Shown here piece after piece: positions 8,866 to 17,953 of a stretch of 24,504 nt of DNA (position 1 is its first letter; the number at the start of each line of letters is the position of its first letter). A program made the position numbers and the translations under genes. The stretch lies in IMG/VR virus record IMGVR_UViG_3300030390_001213, positions 1-24,504 of that record. The stretch is one strand, 5' to 3'. This DNA comes from a virus. The notes under the pieces are model-generated. The model was not told the origin of the DNA. It did not search any database and saw only the letters and a program-made list of their open reading frames with translations.

Positions 8866-9741
8866 ATGGGATTACTAGGAACTACATCACAACAAACATA
8901 TCAAAACTCTGGCGACCTTGGAAGTTATCAATACACTTCTCTTGAAGATATTATTAATAATTTTATCGTTGGGTATGTTGGTGAAAACAAATTAATAGGT
9001 AAAGTAAGAAGAACAGATGTTGCTTTCCACGCTCAAAGAGGATTAGCAGAATTAAGTTATGATACTTTGCGATCTAGAAAATCACAAGAAATAGAAGTAG
9101 CACCAAGTTTAAAAATGTTGCTACCACAAGATTATGTTAACTACGTAAAAATATCGTGGCATGATGCTAATGGTATGGAAAGAATACTATACCCAGCTTT
9201 GAATACAAGTAATCCTACTGCTATACTACAGGACGGTAACTTTGATTACAGTTTAGATAGCAATGGAGCTTTGCAGTTTGCAAGCGAGTCTGATACTTGG
9301 AAAGCTTTTAAAGCTACAACACCTAGCTCAACAGGTAATTTAGATGCAGATTCAGATTACTATGCTGATATGTTTAGCGGTAGATTTGGATTAAGTCCGG
9401 AAAAAACTCAAGCTAATGGTAATTTTTATATAGACTATGCATTAGGTTTTATACATTTTAGTTCAAATTTAAATGGTGAGACTGTTACTTTAAAATATAT
9501 AAGTGATAGTCTAGGTGTTGACGGCGATCAAATTGTTCATAAATTTGCTGAAGAAGCTTTATACAAACACATTGCTTACGCTTTATTATCAGGGTCAGCA
9601 ACAGTTCAAGAACATGTAATTAGAAGATTTAAAAAAGAAAAGTTTGCAGCCACAAGACAAGCTAAATTAAGACTATCAAACATTAAAATTGAAGAACTTG
9701 CTCAAGTAATGAGAGGCAAGTCGAAACAAATAAAACACTAG
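8866..9741 (+). CDS. Head-tail adaptor / tail-tube ring protein (probable)
   Basis: A 291-aa protein with an N-terminal helical part (SLEDIINNFIVGYVGENKLIGKV... AFHAQRGLAELSYD), a central beta region (VAPSLKMLLPQDYVNYVKI... FYIDYALGFIHFSSN) and a C-terminal helical part ending VMRGKSKQIKH. I recall this ending and overall layout from proteins of marine podovirus-like phages placed between capsid and giant tail genes, comparable in role to P22 gp4/T7 gp11-type adaptors. It ends with TAG, the only non-TAA stop in the window, and the next gene begins one codon later in the same frame (TAG TAT ATG), so amber read-through would fuse it to the 1979-aa protein. The adaptor role is an inference from context and recollection. 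Confidence 0.72.
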   Translation: MGLLGTTSQQTYQNSGDLGSYQYTSLEDIINNFIVGYVGENKLIGKVRRTDVAFHAQRGLAELSYDTLRSRKSQEIEVAPSLKMLLPQDYVNYVKISWHDANGMERILYPALNTSNPTAILQDGNFDYSLDSNGALQFASESDTWKAFKATTPSSTGNLDADSDYYADMFSGRFGLSPEKTQANGNFYIDYALGFIHFSSNLNGETVTLKYISDSLGVDGDQIVHKFAEEALYKHIAYALLSGSATVQEHVIRRFKKEKFAATRQAKLRLSNIKIEELAQVMRGKSKQIKH

Positions 9742-9744
9742 TAT

Positions 9745-12700
9745 ATGGCTGAGCTAAAGCATAATTTTACTAAGGGTCGAATGAACAAAGATGCTGACGA
9801 AAGATTAGTGTCTAATGGTGAGTATAGAGATGCCATGAACATTGAGGTTTCTACTTCTGAAGATTCTGACGTTGGTACTATACAAACAACTTTAGGTAAC
9901 ACTTTAAAATCAGCTACTGGAACAAGCACTGCGTTTACAGTTGGATCTATTGTAGATCATAAAACAAACAAAGTATATTGGATGGTTCACAACGACCAAA
10001 AAATTGTTGGAAGCGGTATCACAAGAGACATGATTGTAGAGTACAACCCAAACACAGAAACAAACAAATATGTTTTTGTTGACATTTATAAGGTTGTATC
10101 TTCAATAGGAACGTCAAATGGTGGTGCCGTTAAATATTTATATATAGCTCTTGGCAATAGCACAGCAACTAATAACATTACTGGTATTAGAAAAGGTATG
10201 CAAGTAACAGGTACTTTTAACAATGTGTTTTATGGATCAAATTCACTATACAATATTACTGTTGAAGATGTAGAGTTTGATGCTACTTATGGATGGAAAA
10301 TAACTTTAAACAGAGCAGTTCAAACAATAGCTGGTGAGCAAGTAAATTTTATAGCAGAAAGAGTTTTAAACTTTTCAAGAAACAGATTAGTGTCAGGTAT
10401 AAATATTGTTGATGATATGTTATTCTGGACAGACGGAGGTTCAGAACCTAAAAAATTAAACATTATAAGAGGTATAAAAGGTACTGGTGGTTCTAGAACT
10501 TTAAATACAAATGCAACAACTACTTTTAATGGAGACAATTTCAACCATCATACTAGACTTGTTATTGATGATATAGACAGTGCACCTGGTGTATACGAGG
10601 TTGTTACAAATAGATTAGCTACGTATCCTGTTTTTTGTAAAGAATCACACTTAACAGTTCTTAGACCAGCACCTCAAACAGTATTGCAATTAGAAATGTC
10701 TAGAACTTCTTATAATAGAGGTAATGGAAATACTGGCGCTGTAAATAGAACTGATGCTCAAGCAACAATACAATTTTTTGATCCACTAGTTACAACCCAA
10801 CCTTTAGTAAGTGGTAGTTTGGTGCAAGTTACTTTTGATCAAGCACCTGATTACAGAGTTGGAGATCATATAATAATAACAAACGACACAAGTGTTTTAC
10901 CAACAGACTATACAGATTATAAAGTTAGATGTAAAGTGTCACAAATACCAACTGGTCACACTAACAATAATTTAATGTTAGGTATATTTGAGTTAGAAAT
11001 TATTACAATTTCTCAAGACTTAGTTTACAATGCTAACGGTGAACAGTTTTTTACTTTGCTAGAACAAAAAGACTCTGTGTTTGAGTTTAAATTTCCTAAG
11101 TTTAGTTATAGATATAAATATACTGATGGTGAGTATTCAGCTTTTGCACCTTGGTCTGAAATAGCTTTTTTAGCTGGTAGTTTTGATTATGAACCTAAGC
11201 ACGGTCACAACTTAGGTATGACAAATCGTATGAAGTCTTTGTGTTTAAAAAACTACGTACCAGAACCTGGAGAGATTGGTGCATCAAGACCTGGTGATGT
11301 TATTGCTATAGATATTTTATATAAAGAGTCTAACAACACAAACATATACACTGTTAAAACAATAACTTCAAACGATGACCACCCTGTGTGGCCTGATCTT
11401 GCTACAAAAGCTTACGCAAGAGGAGAGTTAGTTATTGACACAGAAATGATACATGCTGTTTTACCATCTGATCAATTTTTAAGACCTTTTGATCTTGTTC
11501 CAAGAAAAGCCAAAGCTCAAGAAGTAACTGGTAATAGACTTGTTTATGGTAACTACACACAAAATTATAACGTTGATGAAATTATAAACATTGAAACAAC
11601 ATTGCAAGTAGGAAGTTTTGTTACAAACTCTGACACAGGGCAAAAGTCTGTAAAGTCATTAAGAGATTATCAAGTTGGAGTTGTTTATCTAGATAAGTAT
11701 GGTAGAGAAACACCAGTTTTAGTTGGGCCAGAAAAAGGATTTAAAAGAGTTGGTAAAGTATTTAGTGATAACTTTACAAAGCTAAGAGCTAAGCTTACAA
11801 ACCCTCCACCATCATGGGCTAAAGGATTTAAGTTTTATGTGAAAGAACCTTCTAATGAGTATTACAATTTAGCAATGGATAGATGGTATAATGCTAAAGA
11901 CGGTAACATATGGATAAGTTTCCCTTCTTCAGAAAGAAATAAAGTTGACGAAGAAACTTTTTTAATACTTAAAAAATCACATGCTAAAAACAACTCTGTG
12001 GCTAACGATGTTGGTAGGTATAAAATACTTGCTATAGAAAACGAAGCACCAGAGTATATAAAAAAAGATAGAAAAAACTTAGGTGAGATATTTGATAACA
12101 GTGCTAAAGAACATATTGGTAACGGTGGTGATGGTTTTCCTTTTCCAGGTTTTAACTATATAGAAGTACCTTACGCAGCTTTAAATAATAGTAGCATTGT
12201 TGATATAGATGCTTCTGGAACTGTAAATCCTAAATCACCACACTTACAAGATAATCTTTTTATACGCGTAGGTGGTCCTGATCATCTTAGTGCGGAATAT
12301 GAAGTTGTTGGTATTTCTAATACTGGTCAAGGTGGTAATTATAAGTTTAGATTAAACAAACGTTTAGGTGATGATTTAGAATTTACTTCAACAGACGGAA
12401 CATATGCTAATAGAATTAGTGGTTTGTTTATGCAGTTGATACAATACAGAACAGAAAACAAAGCAGAGTTTGATGGTAGATTTTTTGTTAAAATAAATCA
12501 AGATCAAGTAATAAGATCAAACGTTATTGGTGATAAAATAGACGCAAGAGACATGATCGTTTATTCAGCAAGAAATCTTAGATATGTAAAATCTAAATCA
12601 ACTCATCCAAACCACGCTGGTATGCCTAACTCAAATCAATGGCATGGTAGTAATAATTTCAACAGAGCTTGGGGTGGTATTGGAGGTGTTAGTGATCACG

Positions 12701-15684
12701 ATGATATACATAATAAACTTGATGTAAATGGTTATTCATATTGGAAAGGTTTTATAAAGTTTAATAGAAATGGTAATGGTAGTAAGTTCTTTATTGATGA
12801 AGACAGTATAGTTACTATAGGTCCAGATGGATCTCCTGTTAGCTCTAACTTAGCAACTGGTGATATGGCTACTAAAGCTTTTTGTTTTCCAAACATAACA
12901 AACAGTGATAGTTTAACTAAACACGATGGACAAAAAAATACTGGTTATGGTGGCAATAGTGCTAAATATCCAAAAGGAATACACCAAGGAGCTAATGAGC
13001 CTGTTGGTAGTAGAATAGATATATCTTGGGTAGGTTATGAAGATTCTAATTACCCACAAAACTCTCCTCCAGTTTTCTGGAGTCAACATGGTCAAGACAT
13101 TGCACCTGAAGATTATGAGTTTTCAAAAGAGTGGTTTCAAATAGGTACTAAATTTAGATTTGCAGGAGATGATGATGAAACTGTTTACACGGTTAAAGAC
13201 TATCGACATGAGTTTGGTCTTAGAAACTTTCAAACTATAAATGGAAATATTCAAACATCTAATAGAAATAAAGGTTCTGTTTATAGAGATAAATGGACTT
13301 TAAAAGTAGAACCAGCTATAGTAAGAACAGCAACTGGTTTTTATCCTACTGATATAAGACATGACGGTACACAAAACCAATTGGTTGAACTTGTTAGAAG
13401 TCACGTAGAGAATGGTGTGGCAGAGTTTACTGATAATCCTGGTATTTTTGAAACAGAACCAAAAGAAGATGTTGGGCTAGACGTTTATTACGAAGCTAGT
13501 GTTACATATCCAACACAGATAAATTCTGATACAAACGAAATGTTTGCACCTATAGGATCAACAGTAAGTGTTCTTTCTACTAATCAAAATGCAACTGTTT
13601 CTGCTGGCTGTAAGGTATTTAGCTGGAGTGACAACACTGTTACATTAGACGGTTCTGTTACTGATCCTAACCAAGGTGAAATACTTGTATTTACTAGACC
13701 TGACGGTGGAACTGTGCAAGCCAAAGTTGAAGCTATTTCAGCATCTACACAACCGCAAGGAGTACACGTTGCTACTGGTTTAACAATGTTTAGAGATGTA
13801 AGTAATCAAAGATTTACGCTAGGATATACAAATTGTTTTGCTTTTCCACAAGGAATAGAGTCTGATAGAATTAGAGATGATTTTAACCAAGTTACAATAG
13901 GTAAAGGAACTAAAGCATCTACCGTGCTAGCTGAACAGTTTAACGAAGAACATAGAAAGTCAGGTTTAATATTTTCTGGAATATACAACTCTATGACTGG
14001 TGTTAATAATCTAAATCAATTTATAGCATCAAGTGGTATTACTAAAGACTTAAACAATCAATACGGCTCTATACAAAAATTATTTACTAGAGACAACAAC
14101 ATAGTTGCTTTTTGTGAAGACAAAGTATTGAAAGTGTACGCTAATAAAGACGCTTTATTTAATGCTGATGGTAGTTCAAATGTTATTGCTACTAACAGAT
14201 TTTTAGGTGACGCACAACCTTTCGGTGGTGATTTTGGTATATCTAAAAACCCAGAATCATTTGCTCAAGAAAACTTTAGAATATATTTTACTGATAAATC
14301 AAGAGGTGCTGTTTTAAGATTATCTAAAGACGGTTTAACTGTTATATCTAATCAAGGTATGGCAGATTACTTTAGAGATCACTTACCACTAGCAACAGAT
14401 TTAATAGGTAGTTACGATAAAAGAAAAGGTTTGTACAATATTACTTTACATGACAAAGGTGTTAATCCAAACGGTACTGGTATTGGTGCTGGTATAACTT
14501 ACACACCAAAAGTAGATACAACCGTAAGTTTTAGTGAAAAATCTGGTGGTTGGACTTCTTTTAAATCTTTTGTTCAAGAGTCTGGTATAAGTTTAGACAA
14601 CAACTATTACACATTTAAAAGAGGTGAGATATTTCTTCACCACAGCAATCAAGAAACAAATAACTATTACGGTACAATTGCTAACTCAACTAACGGAGCG
14701 TTTTCAAGTGTAACAGTAATGTTAAACGATTTACCTGGTTCTGTTAAAAGCTTTAACACGTTAAACTACGAAGGAACACAATCTCAAATTGATTTATTTC
14801 AAACGGTAACTGTTGGTGGTGTTGTTTATAACGATGGAGAGTTTTACAATTTAAAAGCTAAAAAAGGTTGGTTTGTAGACTCTATGATTACAGACATGCA
14901 GACAGCTAGATTAAAAGAGTTTATCGAAAAAGAAGGTAAATGGTTTAATTACTTATACGGTGAAACAACTACATTAGCTAATTTAGATAGTACAGAGTTT
15001 TCGTATCAAGGTATAGGTCTAGCTGAATCTATAACACACAACGGACCGTCACCTATTTATGGTTGCACAGATTCTACAGCTTTAAATTACAACCCAGCAG
15101 CTACGATTAATGATGGATCGTGTTTATATATTAATAACCCAATACAAACAAATGCTTACTTGTGGAACAATATATTACAACCTTGTAAAGGTAGTTGCTT
15201 ACCTAATTTTACTACAGCTGCTGATTACGATTTTACGCACACTATAACTGTAAGCTCTAGCTTACCAGCAAATACAACTGCTACTGTGGGTGCTATATCA
15301 GTACAACCTTTCCAACAAATAAATGGCTGTGCAGGTACACAAGCAATTGATGGTGTAGCTCCTGACAATACAAATATAGATCCTGTTTATACAATAGTAT
15401 TTACAGCTGATGCAGGTTTCAAGTTTACAGGAATACCATCAGCAACCGTAACTAGTAACGACGCAAATACTTCTATAACTGATTACACTATAACTCAAAC
15501 AGCTCTTGTTTACGATAATAATTCAAATTTAACTGGAGCTACATTTACAGTTTCTTTTGTAACTCCTGGCGCGGCGATGACAGTTCGTGATGATATAAAA
15601 TGGAATATATGTAACACTAGAATACCAACAACAAACAATAGCACTTATACATTAACAGTACAAGACGATCCAAACGATCATTAA
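9745..15684 (+). CDS. Giant tail stabilisation / muzzle-like protein
   Basis: A 1979-aa protein, the largest complete gene. The N-terminus (KHNFTKGRMNKDADERLVS, then NGEYRDAMNIEV) is a signature I recall from the giant tail 'stabilisation' or muzzle proteins of crAss-like and marine phages. Residues about 226-237 (LFWTDGGSEPKK) and 72-76 (KVYWM) resemble YWTD-type beta-propeller blades. Further blocks are about 451-476 (KFSYRYKYTDGEYSAF), 641-660 (QVGVVYLDKYGRETPVL) and about 1395-1550 (SGIYNSMTGVNNLNQF, LKVYANKDALFNADG). A Cys-bounded motif (GCTDSTALNYNPAAT through DGSCLY) sits at 1773-1795, typical of secreted flavobacterial proteins. A Thr/Ser-rich beta module follows to the end. No signal peptide or lytic motif is seen. 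Likely forms the distal tail tube or nozzle; the extra C-terminal part may contact the cell surface. Confidence 0.78.
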   Translation: MAELKHNFTKGRMNKDADERLVSNGEYRDAMNIEVSTSEDSDVGTIQTTLGNTLKSATGTSTAFTVGSIVDHKTNKVYWMVHNDQKIVGSGITRDMIVEYNPNTETNKYVFVDIYKVVSSIGTSNGGAVKYLYIALGNSTATNNITGIRKGMQVTGTFNNVFYGSNSLYNITVEDVEFDATYGWKITLNRAVQTIAGEQVNFIAERVLNFSRNRLVSGINIVDDMLFWTDGGSEPKKLNIIRGIKGTGGSRTLNTNATTTFNGDNFNHHTRLVIDDIDSAPGVYEVVTNRLATYPVFCKESHLTVLRPAPQTVLQLEMSRTSYNRGNGNTGAVNRTDAQATIQFFDPLVTTQPLVSGSLVQVTFDQAPDYRVGDHIIITNDTSVLPTDYTDYKVRCKVSQIPTGHTNNNLMLGIFELEIITISQDLVYNANGEQFFTLLEQKDSVFEFKFPKFSYRYKYTDGEYSAFAPWSEIAFLAGSFDYEPKHGHNLGMTNRMKSLCLKNYVPEPGEIGASRPGDVIAIDILYKESNNTNIYTVKTITSNDDHPVWPDLATKAYARGELVIDTEMIHAVLPSDQFLRPFDLVPRKAKAQEVTGNRLVYGNYTQNYNVDEIINIETTLQVGSFVTNSDTGQKSVKSLRDYQVGVVYLDKYGRETPVLVGPEKGFKRVGKVFSDNFTKLRAKLTNPPPSWAKGFKFYVKEPSNEYYNLAMDRWYNAKDGNIWISFPSSERNKVDEETFLILKKSHAKNNSVANDVGRYKILAIENEAPEYIKKDRKNLGEIFDNSAKEHIGNGGDGFPFPGFNYIEVPYAALNNSSIVDIDASGTVNPKSPHLQDNLFIRVGGPDHLSAEYEVVGISNTGQGGNYKFRLNKRLGDDLEFTSTDGTYANRISGLFMQLIQYRTENKAEFDGRFFVKINQDQVIRSNVIGDKIDARDMIVYSARNLRYVKSKSTHPNHAGMPNSNQWHGSNNFNRAWGGIGGVSDHDDIHNKLDVNGYSYWKGFIKFNRNGNGSKFFIDEDSIVTIGPDGSPVSSNLATGDMATKAFCFPNITNSDSLTKHDGQKNTGYGGNSAKYPKGIHQGANEPVGSRIDISWVGYEDSNYPQNSPPVFWSQHGQDIAPEDYEFSKEWFQIGTKFRFAGDDDETVYTVKDYRHEFGLRNFQTINGNIQTSNRNKGSVYRDKWTLKVEPAIVRTATGFYPTDIRHDGTQNQLVELVRSHVENGVAEFTDNPGIFETEPKEDVGLDVYYEASVTYPTQINSDTNEMFAPIGSTVSVLSTNQNATVSAGCKVFSWSDNTVTLDGSVTDPNQGEILVFTRPDGGTVQAKVEAISASTQPQGVHVATGLTMFRDVSNQRFTLGYTNCFAFPQGIESDRIRDDFNQVTIGKGTKASTVLAEQFNEEHRKSGLIFSGIYNSMTGVNNLNQFIASSGITKDLNNQYGSIQKLFTRDNNIVAFCEDKVLKVYANKDALFNADGSSNVIATNRFLGDAQPFGGDFGISKNPESFAQENFRIYFTDKSRGAVLRLSKDGLTVISNQGMADYFRDHLPLATDLIGSYDKRKGLYNITLHDKGVNPNGTGIGAGITYTPKVDTTVSFSEKSGGWTSFKSFVQESGISLDNNYYTFKRGEIFLHHSNQETNNYYGTIANSTNGAFSSVTVMLNDLPGSVKSFNTLNYEGTQSQIDLFQTVTVGGVVYNDGEFYNLKAKKGWFVDSMITDMQTARLKEFIEKEGKWFNYLYGETTTLANLDSTEFSYQGIGLAESITHNGPSPIYGCTDSTALNYNPAATINDGSCLYINNPIQTNAYLWNNILQPCKGSCLPNFTTAADYDFTHTITVSSSLPANTTATVGAISVQPFQQINGCAGTQAIDGVAPDNTNIDPVYTIVFTADAGFKFTGIPSATVTSNDANTSITDYTITQTALVYDNNSNLTGATFTVSFVTPGAAMTVRDDIKWNICNTRIPTTNNSTYTLTVQDDPNDH
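15061..15129 (+). other. GCTD-type Cys-bounded domain motif in the giant tail protein
   Basis: This codes for residues 1773-1795 of the giant tail protein. Cysteines at 1774 and 1793 bracket an Asn/Asp-rich loop (NYNPAATINDGS). The same pattern occurs, often in tandem, in secreted and surface proteins of marine Flavobacteria, where the Asp/Asn positions suggest calcium binding. Here there is a single copy at the junction between the conserved tail core and a variable beta-rich end. Confidence 0.75.
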
Positions 15685-16552
15685 AATATGGGACATAACG
15701 CAAACACAAACTATACAGTAAGCCAAAGCATAACTAGTGAATTTAGTGGTGATTCAGTAGCTTTAGGAACTCTACCAAATCAAGGTGGTATAAACGGTAA
15801 CGTTATATTAACTATAACGCCAAACACGGGTTTTACTGTTAATGCTTCAGATTTTACTATTGGTAGTTTAGCTGCTGATAGCACTGTTACGGTTACGTCA
15901 ACAACAATATTTAACCCATCTACTGGAAATGCTTTAAGTGTTGTTCAGTATAATTTTATTAGTGTAGGTTCTGGTGGTACAGCTTCTTCTTTGCCAGGTG
16001 AAGTTGAAAGTGTTGCAATGTTCAATAGCGAGCATGACTATGACAGCACGGCAAACGTATATGTTCCAGTTACAGCTAACAACGTTGTATATGTTTACGT
16101 AAGCTTTATGAACAATTTTGTTATGCCTTCTGCAAATCTAGTTTTGAATATAGACATAGACGGAACTGCAGGCACTACAACTATACAATACCCAGCGGTG
16201 TTTGAGACTTGGACAAGTCCATCAAGCAGTGATTACACTTTAACCGCTGTTGGTAATCCTTTGTTAACTAACATGCTTTTAAATCAACAGATAAACACTA
16301 CTAATAATAGTATCACGTTTTTAAAAACAATATCAGGTTTAGTTGATGATGGCGTTCAAACGCTTTTGATGACAAAAACTTTTACAGCTACCTCTGGTTT
16401 TTATTTTACAGACATTACAGAGCTACAACAATTCACACCTTTTGGTTTAGATGATTGGTTGCCTTATTTTCAAGTAATAACATCAAGCCAAGTTTTTAAT
16501 AGCAATGGAGAAGAAACTCAGAGAGTTATTGAGATTTACTATACAAATCCAC
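15235..16552 (+). repeat. Degenerate repeated beta modules spanning two genes
   Basis: Three protein-level modules of about 80-115 residues share the layout hydrophobic strand, 'T-x3-GF-x-F/V', a Thr/Ser-rich run, then a strand ending in F/Y-x-h-x-h. They lie at about 15235-15580 (end of the giant protein), 15700-15981 and 16316-16552 (both in the 615-aa protein). Identity is low and judged by eye, so these may be related Ig-like folds rather than recent copies. Confidence 0.4.
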
Positions 16553-17535
16553 CTGTTAGCAACCCACTTGGTTTAGACCCAACGTTTGGTGGTAGTATAT
16601 ATGGTTTAGGGTTTTTATATGAATACATAATTGGAACTCAAGCAACAGTATACCCATTAGCTGGTGGAGGAACTGGTGGTATTTCACCACTAACACCTCA
16701 ACCACCATTCAGCGGTATAGTTAACACAACCGCAAGCACAGCGCTTGGTGGTGAAGTTGAAGATGGAAACCCAGCTGTAACATCTACACCAGATACAACT
16801 TTCTTTGGAGAAGTTAAAAACGTTGTTTTAGACACAGCTAAAGAAATAAACTCTAACGGCGAATCAAGACCTATAACTTTATATGGTACTCCAGGAGCAA
16901 CTTATTCTATAACTATATCAGATGGTAGTAAAACATATACTGATAGTAATAACACTTTTACTTCTGGAGCTACTGTAATTGAAGGTACAATAGGTAGCGA
17001 AGGAGTAACAAACCACTTGATAACATACCCAGCGGTTAGTGCAACAACAACTTATACTTTTACGTTGAGTAGTAGATTTGGAACTAATTTACCAACCGGT
17101 ATTGTTGACGGTGCTGCCGGTAACTTAGGTACTATAGTTGCTAACATAACAAGAACATTTACATTGTCTTTTGCTTCTGCTAGTGATATATCAAACGACT
17201 TACCTGCAGACATCGTATTCTCTTATTCTACATTAAGCGAAAGACCAAGTAGAACTTGGAAAGTAGAAGTAGTGGGTGATGTTGGTGAAACGTTTGTAAG
17301 TGTTGCTGCTACAGATGATTCTCCAGATGCAACTGTAGTAGCTGCAATGGCTGTAACGGCTGGTAGCGCTAGTGGTTGGGAATGGTCTTTATCAGGTTTT
17401 AATCTTATTCATGGGGGTATTGATTCCGATGGAAGAGATAGATTTACAATGGGAGGAACAATAACTGTTCAAACACTTGGAGGAGCAAATGTAAAATATG
17501 CAATTGCACTAGACACAATAACTAACGTATCATAA
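15688..17535 (+). CDS. Beta-rich tail fibre / adhesin-like protein
   Basis: A 615-aa protein with no recognised enzyme motif. It is rich in T, S, V, G and N with almost no Cys or coiled coil, as in beta-structured fibres and Ig-like surface modules. Module-like stretches with a central 'xTxxxGFxF' core occur at about residues 5-98 (TITPNTGFTV) and 210-290 (TFTATSGFYF), and resemble the C-terminal part of the preceding giant protein (VFTADAGFKF). Residues about 360-615 form a separate Thr/Ser-rich section ending ALDTITNVS. It starts one codon after the giant gene's stop in the same frame (TAA AAT ATG), so it may have split from that gene. Likely role: receptor contact or tail decoration; this is inferred from composition and place only. 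Confidence 0.6.
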   Translation: MGHNANTNYTVSQSITSEFSGDSVALGTLPNQGGINGNVILTITPNTGFTVNASDFTIGSLAADSTVTVTSTTIFNPSTGNALSVVQYNFISVGSGGTASSLPGEVESVAMFNSEHDYDSTANVYVPVTANNVVYVYVSFMNNFVMPSANLVLNIDIDGTAGTTTIQYPAVFETWTSPSSSDYTLTAVGNPLLTNMLLNQQINTTNNSITFLKTISGLVDDGVQTLLMTKTFTATSGFYFTDITELQQFTPFGLDDWLPYFQVITSSQVFNSNGEETQRVIEIYYTNPPVSNPLGLDPTFGGSIYGLGFLYEYIIGTQATVYPLAGGGTGGISPLTPQPPFSGIVNTTASTALGGEVEDGNPAVTSTPDTTFFGEVKNVVLDTAKEINSNGESRPITLYGTPGATYSITISDGSKTYTDSNNTFTSGATVIEGTIGSEGVTNHLITYPAVSATTTYTFTLSSRFGTNLPTGIVDGAAGNLGTIVANITRTFTLSFASASDISNDLPADIVFSYSTLSERPSRTWKVEVVGDVGETFVSVAATDDSPDATVVAAMAVTAGSASGWEWSLSGFNLIHGGIDSDGRDRFTMGGTITVQTLGGANVKYAIALDTITNVS

Positions 17536-17536
17536 T

Positions 17537-17908
17537 ATGCCATTAATAACACTAACATTTCCAGCAATATTAGATTTAAATGTATCTTGTCAAGTAGGTG
17601 ATACAGCTTACTTTAGTCCAACAACTAGTGTAGCTGGTTTTAACACATCAGCACAGTCAGATATTGTTGAAATAGGTTTAATAACATCTATAACATACAC
17701 TAATGGTCAGTGGGTGATCGTGGTTGATACATTGCTTCCAAACGGACAACAACCAGGCACTAGTGATTTTATTAGTTTTTCTAAAAACAACACAGCTAAC
17801 TTAACAAGTGTGCTTGGTTATTATGCAGAAACAAAGTTTGTAAACTCTTCAAGTATAAAATCTGAACTATATTCAGTTGGCAGCGATTACTTTGTAAGTA
17901 GTAAATAA
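17537..17908 (+). CDS. Small conserved structural protein
   Basis: A 123-aa protein that I recall as a common small gene in the tail region of marine phage contigs. The first half is beta-rich (MPLITLTFPAILDLNVSCQ, VGDTAYFSP; WVIVVDTLLP). The second half holds the most characteristic part, ISFSKNNTANLTSVLGYYAE, followed by KSELYSVGSDYFVSSK at the end. There is no signal peptide, membrane segment or catalytic motif. It begins one base after the preceding stop (TAATATG), so it is translated from the same message as the fibre-like gene. A tail or virion decoration role is likely but unproven. Confidence 0.65.
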   Translation: MPLITLTFPAILDLNVSCQVGDTAYFSPTTSVAGFNTSAQSDIVEIGLITSITYTNGQWVIVVDTLLPNGQQPGTSDFISFSKNNTANLTSVLGYYAETKFVNSSSIKSELYSVGSDYFVSSK

Positions 17909-17953
17909 ACGTTAAAAAGTGTAACTATAATATAAATAATTAACTTATATTAT
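17909..17953 (+). promoter_or_regulatory. A/T-rich gap with promoter-like and leader elements
   Basis: A 45-base gap, long for this tightly packed module. It contains TATAAATA at 17931-17938, identical to the T4-type late promoter core, and the ATTAACTTATATTAT leader shared with two other gaps, ending one base pair group before the ATG at 17954. There is no Shine-Dalgarno box and no hairpin with a T-run. In so AT-rich a genome the octamer can arise by chance, so promoter function is tentative. Confidence 0.35.
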
